From positions 62,001 to 126,000 of the forward strand of contig NZ_JAACZO010000022.1 in assembly GCF_010993975.1 (NCBI RefSeq): a stretch of DNA of 64,000 bases, given 5' to 3'. The position numbers and the translations under genes were made by a program. The notes beneath the pieces are model-generated. The model searched no databases. It saw only the letters and a list, made by a program, of their open reading frames with translations, and was not told the origin of the DNA. Each line of letters starts with the position of its first letter. The stretch's first letter is position 1. Below are positions 8,770-18,936 of this stretch, in pieces. This DNA comes from Halomonas faecis (lineage in GTDB: Bacteria; Pseudomonadota; Gammaproteobacteria; Pseudomonadales; Halomonadaceae).

Positions 8770-10112
8770 CACAGACTCCTCAGCCGCGGGTTGAAGACGC
8801 GGTCCAGCGCGAAGCCGAGCATGGCGAAGCCCAGCCCGGTGAGCATCAGCAGCACCGCCGGCGAGATCACCCAGTAGTAGTAGCCGTTGTAGAGCGCGCT
8901 CTGCGACTGGGCATCGTTGAGCACCTTGCCCCAGGTGGGCAGCAGCGGATCGCCCAGACCCAGCACGGCCAGCGACGCCTCCAGGAATACGAAGGAGGGA
9001 ATCAGAGTGACGAAGGTCGGGATCAACACCGGCAGGATGCGTGGGATCAGGTAGCGCAGTACGATGCGCGCGTTGCTGGCCCCGTAGGCGCGTGCCGCCT
9101 CGATGTAGGGCGCTTCGCGGATCGGCAGCAGCATCGCCCGGTACATCTTGATGCTGGCGCTGAAGATGCCCAGCACGACGACCACGCCGAGCATCAGCCA
9201 GATGCTGGTCGAATAGAGGGTGCCGACCATCACCAGAATGGGCAGGACCGGCAGAATCATGTTGACCTCGGTGAGACGCTGGATGGTCGCATCCACCCAG
9301 CCGCGATACCACACCCCCACGGCGGCGATCGCCAGGGTGGTGACGGTAGTGCCCACCGCCGCCAGCAGGCCGAAGGCGAGCGCCACCGGCGTGCCCCACA
9401 GCAGGGCCAGGCTCAGCTCGCGGCGTTGATGGTCGGTGCCGGCAATGCCGTGCACCCGGCCATAGAGCACCAGCTCGGCGTCGAACGCCGCCGTCTCGTC
9501 GAACGCCAGCACGTCCAGCAGCAGCGTATGGCGGCCTGGCAGCACCTGCGGTTGCCCCTCCTCCCTCTCGGGATCGGCCAACAGCCCGATATGCGGCGCC
9601 AGCCCGCCCAGACGACGCTCCAGGGCCCGGTCCTGGGAGATCGAAATGCGCTCCTCTGCCCCGACGCGATGCCCGCCCAGGGCGATCTCGCGTCCATCCG
9701 GCGTGCGCCACGCCAGGCGCACGAACGGCGGCTGCTCATGATCGGGCGCGCGCAGGAAGAGGTTGAGCTCGCTGGGAAAGCCCCCTGCGTCGTAGTCGAA
9801 GGCGAGCGGGATGCGCAGGCGGCGACCACCCTCGAAGGCGCGCTCCTCGACCGTAGCCGCTTCGCTGGCGACGACTTGCGTACGCGGCGCCTCGCCGCCG
9901 GTGAGGCGATCCAGCCAGAGCGGAGCGGCATTCACGGGGTTGTCCTGCCACGCCTCGCTGCCGCGCCACTTGGCCACCGCCTCGGGATAGGGAATGGCGA
10001 TGACGGTGTAGAACGCTAGCGCCAACAGGCCGGCGATGATCACCATGCCCATGAGCGCCGAGGGGTAGCGGCGCAGCTCGCGCCAGCCCGTCTGCCAGAG
10101 TGTTCCCTTCAT
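8769..10112 (-). CDS. Peptide-type ABC importer permease (DppC-like) with large periplasmic insertion
   Basis: A 447-residue inner-membrane permease. The first helix (about residues 18-40) is followed by roughly 170 residues of hydrophilic sequence with no obvious match to a known domain. Only then comes the usual DppC segment (GTDHQRRELSLALLWG) and the five-helix BPD_transp_1 domain, with an EAARAYGAS coupling motif that contacts the ATPase. Typical DppC/OppC proteins are about 300 residues, so the loop is an added periplasmic domain that could dock the unusually large binding protein of this operon. It starts within the stop of the DppB-like gene (four-base overlap). Confidence 0.9.
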   Translation of the reverse strand: MKGTLWQTGWRELRRYPSALMGMVIIAGLLALAFYTVIAIPYPEAVAKWRGSEAWQDNPVNAAPLWLDRLTGGEAPRTQVVASEAATVEERAFEGGRRLRIPLAFDYDAGGFPSELNLFLRAPDHEQPPFVRLAWRTPDGREIALGGHRVGAEERISISQDRALERRLGGLAPHIGLLADPEREEGQPQVLPGRHTLLLDVLAFDETAAFDAELVLYGRVHGIAGTDHQRRELSLALLWGTPVALAFGLLAAVGTTVTTLAIAAVGVWYRGWVDATIQRLTEVNMILPVLPILVMVGTLYSTSIWLMLGVVVVLGIFSASIKMYRAMLLPIREAPYIEAARAYGASNARIVLRYLIPRILPVLIPTFVTLIPSFVFLEASLAVLGLGDPLLPTWGKVLNDAQSQSALYNGYYYWVISPAVLLMLTGLGFAMLGFALDRVFNPRLRSL

Positions 10113-11233
10113 TGCCGACCTCCGGCAAGGCGAACTCGCGGGTCGAGCACGGCATAGAGAATGTCGAGCAGGAAGACCGTGGCCGCAAGCAGATAGGCGA
10201 AAATCACCACGCCGCCGATGATCACCGGGGTGTCGCGATGACCGATGGCCTGGAACAGCAGCGAGCCGAGCCCGGGCCAGTTGAACACCTGCTCGAGGAT
10301 GATGGCGCCACTCCACAGCCCGATCAGCATCAGCAGAAAACTGGTGACGATGGGCGCCAGCGTCGGGCGCAGAATGTAGCGACGTTCGATGAGACGCGAC
10401 GGCAGCCCCTTGGCGCGGGCCATCTCCACGTAGTCTTCGCTCGAGTGGATCAAGAAGAAGGTGCGCCAGGAGTAGATGGAAATGAATATCTGGGAGAGCA
10501 GCATTGCCGACACCGGCAGCAGCAAGTGGCGCACCATGCTGAGCGCATAGGCCCAGCGCCCTTCCGGGGGTGGTACCGCGACCATGCCTCCGGCGGGCAG
10601 CAGCGGCGCCACGAAGGCGAACAACAGAATCAGAAAGATACCGTAAAACCAGGCCGGGGCTGCCGAAGTGGGCGCCAAGGCGACCACGCTGCGGTCGAGC
10701 GCACTGCCGTAGCGTCGTGACAGCCACAGCGCCACGAATACCGAGACGAAAAAGATCAGCAGGTTGGCGGTGCCGAACAGCAGCAGGGTCGCCGGCAGTC
10801 GCTCGACGATGATGTCGCGAACCGCCCGTGAGCCGAGGTCGCTGTGCATCTGTTCGGCGCGCCCCAGGTCGAGACGCAACGCTCGCTGCAGGTAGTCGAC
10901 GCTGCGCACCAGGAAGGGCTCGTCGAGACGCAGCCGCTCCACCTCGAGCGCCACCTGGCGCTGGATCATCTCGTTGCGCTCCTGTGAGGAGAGATCCTGG
11001 AAGGCGGGGTCGGCGCGCACCACCTCGGCCGCCTCGCTGCGGATCTGCACTCGACGCAGGTCGTCCACCTGACCGCCCATGTTGGCGATGACGATGGTCA
11101 GGTAGACCCCCACCACCACGGTAACGAACAGCGCCAGCAACCGCTTCACGGTATACAGCAGCAGGCGACGCAGGTCGCGCCACCCGCCGCGGCGCGCCGC
11201 CGGCACGCGGTTGGAAGTACCGAATCGGCTCAT
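10109..11233 (-). CDS. Peptide-type ABC importer permease (DppB-like)
   Basis: A 374-residue inner-membrane permease. A basic cytoplasmic N-terminus leads into the first helix (LLALFVTVVVGVYLTIVIA). A periplasmic segment of about 110 residues follows, then the conserved permease core with the coupling loop EMARAKGLP. It pairs with the DppC-like protein to form the pore. The ATG at 11233 overlaps the end of the binding-protein gene by four bases, so all five operon genes overlap head to tail. Dipeptide, oligopeptide, nickel or sugar-oligomer uptake are all possible for this family. Confidence 0.9.
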   Translation of the reverse strand: MSRFGTSNRVPAARRGGWRDLRRLLLYTVKRLLALFVTVVVGVYLTIVIANMGGQVDDLRRVQIRSEAAEVVRADPAFQDLSSQERNEMIQRQVALEVERLRLDEPFLVRSVDYLQRALRLDLGRAEQMHSDLGSRAVRDIIVERLPATLLLFGTANLLIFFVSVFVALWLSRRYGSALDRSVVALAPTSAAPAWFYGIFLILLFAFVAPLLPAGGMVAVPPPEGRWAYALSMVRHLLLPVSAMLLSQIFISIYSWRTFFLIHSSEDYVEMARAKGLPSRLIERRYILRPTLAPIVTSFLLMLIGLWSGAIILEQVFNWPGLGSLLFQAIGHRDTPVIIGGVVIFAYLLAATVFLLDILYAVLDPRVRLAGGRQ

Positions 11234-13770
11234 GGTGCGGCCTCCATGCCGCCAGGCGGCACCGTGGCGAAGACATGCGAGGCGAACGCCGGCAGGGCCA
11301 CTCGACGGCTGGTTACCGCCACCTCCAGGCTATTGGCGCCGATGCCCAGCGAGGCAAGCGCCGGCCTCGGGAGCTCGATCCGCCAGCGGCCGTTGGCATG
11401 GGGCTCGGCCTCGCCCCGCTCGACCAGCGTTCCCCGACCGTCGAATAGCAGGAACTGCACGCCTTCGATCGACTCGAGCGGGTAGGGCTCGCCCGCCAAG
11501 GTCACCGCCAGCTCGAAGCTTGCCGCCCGGCCAGCGGCGGTTTCACCGCTGACGGCTTCCACTACCAGGGGGCCACCGAGCTCCAGCTCGGGAATCGCCG
11601 GACGGGAGAATCCCAGCCACTTGTCGGCCAGGTCGGGGAAATCGTCGAAGCGTTCGAGAACCAGGCTGCCCTCCACCGGATGAACGGAATCGAGCAGAAA
11701 GGGGCCATTGCCGATCCAGAAGTGACCGCGTTGGTCATGCCAGTCGGCGAGGGCGCGATAGCGGGCGGCGATCTCCTCTTCGTCGAGCAGCTCGTCCAAC
11801 ACGCCGGGGTAGGGATGCGCGCCGCGCTCGCGGGCACGCTCGAGATAACGCGCCAGGATCGGCACGCTGGGACCGGCCACCAGGCTCATCCAGTCCACCC
11901 GCAGCCGATCCGCCTTGTTGGAGGAAAACGCCAATTCGCCGTTGCGCTCGGCGAAGATTCCCAGTGCCAGGGCATGCCACGGCTGCGGCGTCGGCGCACG
12001 CCGAGCCACCAGGGTCTCGGCATCGGGGAAAATCTGATCGCTGTAGACCTCGATGACCAGCGGATTGCGGGAAACGATGTGCCATCCGCGAAAGTGGCGC
12101 TGGAAAGCCTCGAAGGTCGGCAGGTGGGCCACGTCGTACAGCGGGCTCGCCTCATCGGCACGCTCGAAGCTGAGCGCCCAAGGCACTACGAAATCGGCCA
12201 GCGACAGTCGCGAGCCATCGTGCCAGCGCTGCTCGAAGAGCGCATCGTCGTAGCGAATGCGCACCTTCGTGCGAGCCGTTACGGGTTCGTCGTACTTCTC
12301 GCCGACGCTGACGAACCACCCCGCCTCGCCATCCCAGTCGATCCACGCCGCCTCCGGTACTTCTATGCGCTCTTTCGTCGCCACACTCAACCAGTCGAGG
12401 GTTCGCTCCACGGTCACGTCTTCCTGCACGGTCACCTCGGCCTCGACGATGCGCTGGGGACGATAGAGCCCGGTGAAGGGGTCGGGCAGCGCCACCGGGT
12501 CCTGGGTGGCACGCATGATCATCCGGTCGAAGATCCAGTTGCTGCCGGCCACGGGATTCCACGGTTCGGTCAACAGTCCCGGCGTGCCGAACACCATCTG
12601 CCCTCCCACCCGGCCGCTATAGCGCAGAGTGTAGGGCCACAGCGCCGAACCGGAGAGCCCTCCGGCGAGGTCGACGGCCACCTCGACGTTGCTGGCCCGT
12701 GCCGAGGCATTGAGCTGATCGACGAGCCAGATGCGCGACGAATCCTGCATGGCCAGTTCCAGGGCCCGAGCCATCATCGACTGGCGCTCCTCCCAGCTCC
12801 GGTAATCGCGGCGCAGCAGGCGGTCGGCCAGTTCATCGAACGCCGGGGCGGAATCGTAGGCCTGCCACAGCGGCTCTGCCCGCCCTCGTGGGGTGTAGTA
12901 GAAGCTGAACGCCTCCGCCTGATCGCGCTGGATCTCGATGGTGATCCAGCTCCCGGTATACAGATGCCACTCCCCGGCCTGCGGGTCCGTGGCGATCCAG
13001 ATCCGCGAGGCCTCTTCGGCGGTGCGGTAGCGACGCTCGACGGTGAACCCCAACCCCTCCAGCAGGTTGGCGACGTAGTCGCCGACCAGGCGGCGCTCGT
13101 CTTCGGTACGAATCAGCACGGTCAGGCGCACCGGCTCCCCCGCGTAGCGCCATTGCCCGTCGCGGAACTGCGCGCCGAGCGCTTCCATTTCGCGGTGGAT
13201 CACCTCGCTGGCGGCCTGTGGGTCGTGGGCATAGCGCAGTTCCAGTTCCCGGGCCACATCGGCCAGGCGCGCATAGTCGGGGAAAGCGGTGGAGAGCGGC
13301 AAGAAGCGCGGTTCAGCCAAGCCGCCGTAGAGTTCCTGGGCAATGTAGTCGCGATCCACCAAGCGATTGAGCGCCTCGCGGATGGCCGGCACATGGAAGG
13401 GATTGAGACTGCCATCGGCAAGTTCCGGCCCGGCCGGATTGAGCGTCAGCTCGCTGGAGGTGCCGTAGGAGAGGTCGTAGTCGATGACCAGCGAATCGCG
13501 CAACCGGCGGAAGACCGCAGGACTGGAGATGCCCTGGGTGAAGACCTGCTGGGCTCCCGTCTCGATCAGCCCCGTGACCCGCCCCGGCTCGTCCTCGCCG
13601 GTGAAGACGACCCGATCGACCAGCGCCCCGCGGCGTTCGGCCAGCGCACTCTCGTCGACGACCTGCCCCTGCTCGCCAGTCGTGGACGACAAGCTGTCGG
13701 GAGGTCGCAGAGCGACCACCACCACGCCCAGTAACAGCAGAGCCGCGCTCGCCAACAACAGCCGTCTCAT
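11230..13770 (-). CDS. Family 5 extracellular solute-binding protein of the ABC importer, oversized
   Basis: An 846-residue exported protein with an N-terminal signal or anchor (MRRLLLASAALLLLGVVVVAL). SBP_bac_5-like features are scattered through it: an AIREALNRLVDRDYIAQELYGG block near residue 130, and later SNWIFDRMI and WHDGSRLSLADFV. Usual family members have 500-600 residues. The extra length includes a C-terminal beta-rich part (residues about 750-846) of unknown function. It is the first gene of the operon and should deliver the ligand to the DppB/DppC-like pore. The 107 bases upstream must hold the promoter; I could not identify one with confidence. The substrate is unknown. Confidence 0.85.
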   Translation of the reverse strand: MRRLLLASAALLLLGVVVVALRPPDSLSSTTGEQGQVVDESALAERRGALVDRVVFTGEDEPGRVTGLIETGAQQVFTQGISSPAVFRRLRDSLVIDYDLSYGTSSELTLNPAGPELADGSLNPFHVPAIREALNRLVDRDYIAQELYGGLAEPRFLPLSTAFPDYARLADVARELELRYAHDPQAASEVIHREMEALGAQFRDGQWRYAGEPVRLTVLIRTEDERRLVGDYVANLLEGLGFTVERRYRTAEEASRIWIATDPQAGEWHLYTGSWITIEIQRDQAEAFSFYYTPRGRAEPLWQAYDSAPAFDELADRLLRRDYRSWEERQSMMARALELAMQDSSRIWLVDQLNASARASNVEVAVDLAGGLSGSALWPYTLRYSGRVGGQMVFGTPGLLTEPWNPVAGSNWIFDRMIMRATQDPVALPDPFTGLYRPQRIVEAEVTVQEDVTVERTLDWLSVATKERIEVPEAAWIDWDGEAGWFVSVGEKYDEPVTARTKVRIRYDDALFEQRWHDGSRLSLADFVVPWALSFERADEASPLYDVAHLPTFEAFQRHFRGWHIVSRNPLVIEVYSDQIFPDAETLVARRAPTPQPWHALALGIFAERNGELAFSSNKADRLRVDWMSLVAGPSVPILARYLERARERGAHPYPGVLDELLDEEEIAARYRALADWHDQRGHFWIGNGPFLLDSVHPVEGSLVLERFDDFPDLADKWLGFSRPAIPELELGGPLVVEAVSGETAAGRAASFELAVTLAGEPYPLESIEGVQFLLFDGRGTLVERGEAEPHANGRWRIELPRPALASLGIGANSLEVAVTSRRVALPAFASHVFATVPPGGMEAAP

Positions 13771-13877
13771 CGGTTCACCGCCAGCTCCCCAGTCGCCAGT
13801 GCCTCCCTCTCTACACTAAGGGAGATGGCCCGCCGGCGGAGTCAACGGCATTCAACGGCGAGGCTCGGCAGACCGGC

Positions 13878-15083
13878 TCACGGCTTCGCCCGCAGCAGCA
13901 GATTGCGCGGGGTGAGGTCACGTGCGCAAAAGGTACCGAGTTCGACCGCAAATCCCGCTTCCTCGAGGCGCATCCGTCGATCCAGTGCCAGCCACACTTC
14001 CAGCGGCCGGCGAAACAAGTGGCGCACGAGCTCGAATCGTTCGACCTCGTTCAGCCGCCGTTGTCCTTCCCGTTCGAAGCGTGCTCCGTCGATGCGTGCC
14101 GGCAGCACTAGCCCCTTCTGCTCCGCCGCCCAGCGGCAAAAGCCGACGAAGGTGGCCGGCATTCGCCCGTGGGCGAGGCTGGGTACCGGCAGGTAGGCGT
14201 CGCTACCGCGCACGTCGCGCTGAAGCGCATCGAACCCCAACCGCCAGGCGTTGGCCCGCGCGCGGCGGCGTCGATCGCCCCGCGGCGCGGTGACGGTCTC
14301 TTGCACGGCCAGCGTCAGATCGTCACGCTCGAGCGCCAGGCCCCGCTCGGTGGTGAGTCGACGTGCGTACCGCGAGAGCGGCCGATAGCGCTCGGCGGCG
14401 GTGCGGTGATAGCAGCACGGAGCGAGGGTCAGAGAGCCACCGCGCTCGGCGATGAGCTCGATCAACCGAACGTGCAGGTCGCCGCAGGCATGCAGCGCCG
14501 CCACCTGGGTATCGGTACCAAGCAGCCTTGACGCATCGGAGTCCATCACATCCTGCCGCGCCAGGGTGACAGCCGCGCCCTGGCGTTCGGCGAGGTTGCG
14601 GCCTGCCTCGCACAGCGAGACCTGCCTCTCCAGGGCCGTGACGTCGCAGTCGTGCAGCCGGGAAAGTGTACGCGCCAGGTGGCCCTTGCCGGCACACCAC
14701 TCGACCACCGGCTGATCCGCGCACACTGGCATTCGCCTGGCGAAGGCGACGATCTGGCGCCACTTGCGCCCGCCGATGTGCTCGCCCCAGGCGGCCGGCG
14801 GCTCGGCATGACCGACACCCAGTTCCGGCAAATCGACCAGGGTCGCCAGCTCATCCACCGGCAGCCATGCGGCCAGCGGTGAATCCTCGAAGGGCGCGTC
14901 CTGCAATCGGGTCAACGTTGTCTCGTCCAGGCCTCGCAGCCGTGACGCCAACCCCGGAAAGCGCGCTTCCCAAGGCAGACAGCGATGGCGAAAAGGCAAG
15001 GGACGCCATACACCCTGCCACTCGGCCAGCAGCGCGGTGAGGCGGGCGAAGCGCTCGGCGGATTCCAATGACAAGGCGCTCAA
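13878..15083 (-). CDS. SAM-dependent methyltransferase (Methyltransf_32-like)
   Basis: A 401-residue soluble protein. The SAM-binding motif I (VVEWCAGKGHLA) lies near residue 125, followed by an acidic strand end (ALERQ) and a downstream LAPCCYH motif near the expected catalytic region. This arrangement matches the Methyltransf_32 group, whose substrates (rRNA, tRNA or protein) mostly remain unknown. The start is a TTG at 15083 whose last two bases overlap the stop of the upstream DUF523 gene (TTGA), pointing to translational coupling. The shared operon does not identify the target. Confidence 0.75.
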   Translation of the reverse strand: MSALSLESAERFARLTALLAEWQGVWRPLPFRHRCLPWEARFPGLASRLRGLDETTLTRLQDAPFEDSPLAAWLPVDELATLVDLPELGVGHAEPPAAWGEHIGGRKWRQIVAFARRMPVCADQPVVEWCAGKGHLARTLSRLHDCDVTALERQVSLCEAGRNLAERQGAAVTLARQDVMDSDASRLLGTDTQVAALHACGDLHVRLIELIAERGGSLTLAPCCYHRTAAERYRPLSRYARRLTTERGLALERDDLTLAVQETVTAPRGDRRRRARANAWRLGFDALQRDVRGSDAYLPVPSLAHGRMPATFVGFCRWAAEQKGLVLPARIDGARFEREGQRRLNEVERFELVRHLFRRPLEVWLALDRRMRLEEAGFAVELGTFCARDLTPRNLLLRAKP

Positions 15084-16048
15084 ATCGCGTTACGCAGCCC
15101 CAGCTCGTAAGGGTGCGGGTCGAGATAGGTCTGGCCGCGAATGTAGTCGGAGCCGTGACGCTTGATGTAGTGGTTGATCATGCGGATGGGCACGGCGAGG
15201 TGTACGTGTCCCTGGCGGTAGTCATCGATGGCTGCCAGCAAGTCCTGCTTGGTGTCGCTGTCCAAGGCCTGCTTGAGATAGCCCAGCACATGCATCAAGG
15301 CATTGGCATGGGTCTTGCGCGTGGCGGGCCGCGACAGCGCCGCCATGAATCGCTGCAGGTAGTGACGCATGGCTTCGTCCAGCGGTCGCTGACCGGCATC
15401 GCCCAGGTAGCGGCCCAGTTCACGGTAGGCTTCCACATGGTGGGCCATCAGCAGGTACTTCTGGCGACTGTGGAACTGCAGCAGGGCGTGGTGGCTGGGG
15501 CCAACCTCGACGTGGCGCTTCCAGTCGTCGAAAGCGTAGACACGGGTGATGAAGTTCTCGCGCAGCACGGCGTCGTTCATGCGTGCCTCTTCCTCCAGCG
15601 GCAGCTCCGGGAAGTGGCGGCGCAGGGCACGCACGAAGGCGCCCGAATCGCTGTGACTGGGCATGCCATTGTCGTGATAGACCTTGACGCGCTCCAGACC
15701 ACAGCTCGGCGACCCCTTCATGAGGATGAAGCCACGCAGGTGGCGATGTTGCTCCACGAATCGTTCGCTCACCTCGGCCAGGCGCCCGGTGACATCCAGA
15801 CCGGGATCCTTGGTGCCCACCAGACGCGGTTCCTCGCCGGGCTTGCCGACCAGTCGAATGGGATCGCGCGGCACGCCGAGCCCGGCTTCGAGCTCGGGAC
15901 AGAAGGGCTCCAGGCGAAAACGCTCGGCGAGCACGTCCAGGCAGTAGCGCGAACGTTTGTGACCGCCGTTGTAGCGCACCGGCTCCCCCATCAGGCACGC
16001 GCTGATGCCGACCGGTATGCCAGCGTCGGCCTCTAGCTGATCGGTCAT
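15080..16048 (-). CDS. DUF523 and DUF1722 (YbgA) two-domain protein
   Basis: A 322-residue cytoplasmic protein. The N-terminal half is DUF523 with its conserved cysteines (ISACLMGEPVRY, FCPELEAGLGVPR, KGSPSCG). The C-terminal half is DUF1722/YbgA (HSRQKYLLMAHH near residue 190, then a helical domain). DUF523 has been linked by others to thiouracil desulfidase-type chemistry, and YbgA often neighbours photolyase and MerR regulators; none is present here. The ATG at 16048 is preceded by GGAGGAGA. An in-frame ATG at 16168 was rejected because it lacks such a site and its extra 40 residues look random. Confidence 0.85.
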   Translation of the reverse strand: MTDQLEADAGIPVGISACLMGEPVRYNGGHKRSRYCLDVLAERFRLEPFCPELEAGLGVPRDPIRLVGKPGEEPRLVGTKDPGLDVTGRLAEVSERFVEQHRHLRGFILMKGSPSCGLERVKVYHDNGMPSHSDSGAFVRALRRHFPELPLEEEARMNDAVLRENFITRVYAFDDWKRHVEVGPSHHALLQFHSRQKYLLMAHHVEAYRELGRYLGDAGQRPLDEAMRHYLQRFMAALSRPATRKTHANALMHVLGYLKQALDSDTKQDLLAAIDDYRQGHVHLAVPIRMINHYIKRHGSDYIRGQTYLDPHPYELGLRNAI

Positions 16049-16217
16049 CCCCTCTCCTCCCTTGCAGGTATCGCCGGCGACCGCGGCGCCGATGGCATTC
16101 TGACATAGCCGGCCAGAGCGGTCAGTCGCGGCGACGCCAACCGTGGTTCCAGCGTAAAAGACCGGCATGAGCGGGCTGCTATCTTGTAGCGGTCACGACA
16201 ATCACGAGGAGTGCACG

Positions 16218-16847
16218 ATGATCGATCTGTGGACCTGGAGCACCCCCAACGGCCGCAAGGTCTCCATTTTGCTAGAAGAACTCGGCTTGCCCTACCGCAC
16301 CCACGCCGTGGACATCACCCAGGGCGAGCAGTTCTCCCCCGACTTTCTCGCCGTGAGCCCCAACAACAAGATCCCCGCGATTCACGACCCCGATACTGGC
16401 ATCAGCCTGATGGAGTCGGGAGCCATCATGATCTATCTCGCCGAAAAGACCGGGCAGCTGCTGCCGAGCGCTGGGGAGGCGCGCCATCGGGTCATGGAGT
16501 GGCTGATGTGGCAAATGGGCGGATTCGGCCCCATCCTCGGTCAGGTCCATCATTTCGTGACATTCAACGCCGGCCAAGCGCCCTATGCCGAAACGCGCTT
16601 TCACCAGGAAGCCCAGCGCCTCTACGGCGTGCTCGACCAACGGCTCGAAGGACGCGACTTCGTGGCCGACGAGTACAGCATCGCCGACATCGCCATCTGG
16701 CCGTGGGCCTCACGCTTCGAGTGGCAGCGGATCGATCTCGGGGACTACCCCAACGTCAGGCGCTGGTACGTCGAGATCGCCAGGCGCCCTGCTGTGGCGC
16801 GCGGCTACCACTGCCCGAAATGGGTCAACGAGATTCCGCTGCCATGA
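16218..16847 (+). CDS. Glutathione S-transferase family protein, YfcG-like
   Basis: A 209-residue cytosolic protein. The N-terminal thioredoxin-fold domain begins MIDLWTWSTPNGRKVSILLEE, with the TPNG element typical of the YfcG/YghU disulfide-bond oxidoreductase branch. It continues with NNKIPAI and MESGAIMIYLAE, which bind glutathione. The alpha-helical C-terminal domain contains the SIADIAIWPW box. YfcG-type enzymes reduce disulfides with glutathione. The start at 16218 follows GAGGAG; a longer frame from 16167 is not supported by homologous residues. A stand-alone gene, divergent from the DUF523 gene. Confidence 0.88.
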   Translation: MIDLWTWSTPNGRKVSILLEELGLPYRTHAVDITQGEQFSPDFLAVSPNNKIPAIHDPDTGISLMESGAIMIYLAEKTGQLLPSAGEARHRVMEWLMWQMGGFGPILGQVHHFVTFNAGQAPYAETRFHQEAQRLYGVLDQRLEGRDFVADEYSIADIAIWPWASRFEWQRIDLGDYPNVRRWYVEIARRPAVARGYHCPKWVNEIPLP

Positions 16848-16939
16848 AGGATTCGGCATCGCCGCTCCTGCGGCCATCGATTCGCATGCTATGCTTCGAC
16901 ATCGATCGTCAGCCAGCCACCCGTCTCGAGGAACGCCCG

Positions 16940-17146
16940 ATGAACGACGACGCCTTCCACCAGAGCATTCGCAAACTGCTGAAAAACGTGGGTGTGAATT
17001 CACAGCAGGCCATCGAGCAAGCCGTTCGCGAGGCCCTGGCCGACGGCCGCCTGCGCGGCGATGAATCGCTGCCGGCCAGCGTGCGCGTGCAGGTGGCCGG
17101 CATCGACGTCGACCTGACGTTCAGCGATGACATCACCCTTGAGTGA
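16940..17146 (+). CDS. DUF6494 family small protein
   Basis: A 68-residue protein (start [19 protein letters not shown]). The amphipathic N-terminal half resembles the DUF6494 family, and the C-terminal half has alternating hydrophobic residues ending in [12 protein letters not shown]. No catalytic motif or membrane segment is seen. The function is unknown. It sits directly upstream of the ABC-2 pair with a 7-base gap, so it may be cotranscribed with it. Confidence 0.7.
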   Translation: MNDDAFHQSIRKLLKNVGVNSQQAIEQAVREALADGRLRGDESLPASVRVQVAGIDVDLTFSDDITLE

Positions 17147-17153
17147 GCAAGCG

Positions 17154-18077
17154 ATGATCCACGTCGAGAAACTGTCAAAGACGTTCGCCGACGGTTTCCA
17201 GGCACTCAAGGGCATCGATCTGACGATACGGCGCGGTGAGATCTTCGCCCTGCTCGGCCCCAATGGGGCCGGCAAGACGACGCTGATCAGCGTGATCTGC
17301 GGCCTGGTCAACGCCAGCCATGGGCGAGTGCTGGTGGATGGCCACGACAACGTGCTCGACTACCGTGCCGCGCGCCAGCGCATCGGCCTGGTGCCCCAGG
17401 AGCTCACCAACGAGGCCTTCGTCACCGTATGGGACACGGTGAGCTTCAGCCGCGGGCTGTTCGGCAAACCGAAGGATCCCACCCACATCGAAAAGGTGCT
17501 GCGCGCGCTGACACTGTGGGAAAAGCGTCACAACCGCTTGCTCGAACTCTCCGGCGGCATGAAGCGTCGCGTGCTGATTGCCAAGGCGCTGGCCCACGAG
17601 CCGGACGTGCTGTTCCTCGACGAGCCCACCGCCGGCGTCGACGTGGAACTGCGTCGCGAGATGTGGGAGGTGGTGCGCGGGCTCCGCGATCAGGGGGTGA
17701 CCATCATTCTCACCACCCACTACATCGAGGAAGCCGAAGAGATGGCCGAGCGCATCGGTGTCATCCGCAACGGCGAGATCGTGCTGGTGGAGAACACGCA
17801 CGCCTTGATGCAGCAGCTCGGCAGCAAGGAATTGACCCTGCACCTGCACGATCCCCTGGAACGGATTCCGCCGGCCCTGGCCGGACATGCCCTGACCCTG
17901 ACCGAAGAGGGCCATGCCCTCGTCTACACCTACGATGCGACGAGCCAGCAAGAGGGCACCAGCATTTCAGCACTGCTCGCCGACCTGGAAGCGGTGGGGC
18001 TGCGAGTCAAGGACTTGCACACCCGCCAGAGTTCGCTGGAGGACATCTTCGTGAGCCTCGTGCGGGAGCCCCGATGA
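17154..18077 (+). CDS. ABC-2 type transporter ATP-binding protein (YadG-like)
   Basis: A 307-residue ATPase with Walker [10 protein letters not shown], signature LSGGM, Walker [11 protein letters not shown] and the H-loop ([13 protein letters not shown]), followed by the C-terminal extension common to drug, heme and polysaccharide ABC-2 ATPases. It probably energises the adjacent permease for export. The ATG at 17154 begins at the conserved core ([11 protein letters not shown]). An ATG at 17127 would overlap the upstream gene and adds nothing recognisable. The stop overlaps the permease start by four bases. Confidence 0.9.
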   Translation: MIHVEKLSKTFADGFQALKGIDLTIRRGEIFALLGPNGAGKTTLISVICGLVNASHGRVLVDGHDNVLDYRAARQRIGLVPQELTNEAFVTVWDTVSFSRGLFGKPKDPTHIEKVLRALTLWEKRHNRLLELSGGMKRRVLIAKALAHEPDVLFLDEPTAGVDVELRREMWEVVRGLRDQGVTIILTTHYIEEAEEMAERIGVIRNGEIVLVENTHALMQQLGSKELTLHLHDPLERIPPALAGHALTLTEEGHALVYTYDATSQQEGTSISALLADLEAVGLRVKDLHTRQSSLEDIFVSLVREPR

Positions 18078-18850
18078 ACATCAGGAACATGAACCTGCAA
18101 TCCGTCAAGACTCTCTACCTCGCCGAAATGGCGCGCAGCCTGCGTACCGTACTGCAGAGCATCGTTTCGCCGGTGATCTCCACCTCGCTCTACTTCGTGG
18201 TGTTCGGCGCCGCCATCGGCACGCGCATCAGCGAGGTGGATGGGGTCAGCTACGGCGCCTTCATCGTGCCGGGGCTGATCATGCTGATGCTGCTCACCCA
18301 GAGCGTATCCAACGCCTCCTTCGGCATCTTCTTTCCGCGCTTCTCGGGAACGATCTACGAAGTGCTGTCGGCGCCCATGTCCTACGTCGAGGTGGTGCTG
18401 GGCTACGTCGGCGCGGCAGCCACCAAGTCACTGATTCTCGGCGCCATCGTCCTGGTGACGGCGCGGCTGTTCGTGCCCTACTCCATCGAGCATCCGGTCA
18501 TGATGGTGCTGTTTCTGGTGCTCACCGCGGTCACCTTCAGCCTGCTCGGCTTCATCATCGGCATCTGGGCCGACGGTTTCGAGAAGCTCCAGTTGGTGCC
18601 GCTGCTGGTCATTACGCCGCTCACCTTCCTGGGCGGTACCTTCTACTCCATCGACATGCTGCCCCCTTTCTGGCAGGGCGTGACGCTGGCCAACCCGGTG
18701 GTCTACCTGGTGAGCGGCTTTCGCTGGAGTTTCTACGGCATCAGCGACGTGAGCCCGTGGGTGAGTCTGGCCATGATCCTGCTGTTCCTGGGCTTGGCGC
18801 TGGCGGTGGTGGCCTGGATCTTTCGTACCGGCTATCGGCTCAAGCCCTGA
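18074..18850 (+). CDS. ABC-2 type transporter permease (YadH-like)
   Basis: A 258-residue inner-membrane protein with six predicted helices. Conserved ABC-2 permease segments are visible, including [17 protein letters not shown] in the first coupling region and [16 protein letters not shown] before the last helices. Together with the overlapping ATPase gene it forms an export complex. The substrate is unknown; the YadGH branch has been suggested to move envelope components or drugs. Confidence 0.9.
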   Translation: MNIRNMNLQSVKTLYLAEMARSLRTVLQSIVSPVISTSLYFVVFGAAIGTRISEVDGVSYGAFIVPGLIMLMLLTQSVSNASFGIFFPRFSGTIYEVLSAPMSYVEVVLGYVGAAATKSLILGAIVLVTARLFVPYSIEHPVMMVLFLVLTAVTFSLLGFIIGIWADGFEKLQLVPLLVITPLTFLGGTFYSIDMLPPFWQGVTLANPVVYLVSGFRWSFYGISDVSPWVSLAMILLFLGLALAVVAWIFRTGYRLKP

Positions 18851-18936
18851 ATCTTCAGCGATGCCTATCCATTTGCAGGGGGAATACGGTCAACGGGTGA
18901 CGGTAGTCTAGGCTTAGTCTGATTCGCGACAACCTC

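Noticed and set aside
11680..13734. 684-codon plus-strand open frame
   Set aside because: Lies fully inside the binding-protein gene on the other strand. Its composition is that of an antisense shadow in high-GC DNA and it shows no known motif.
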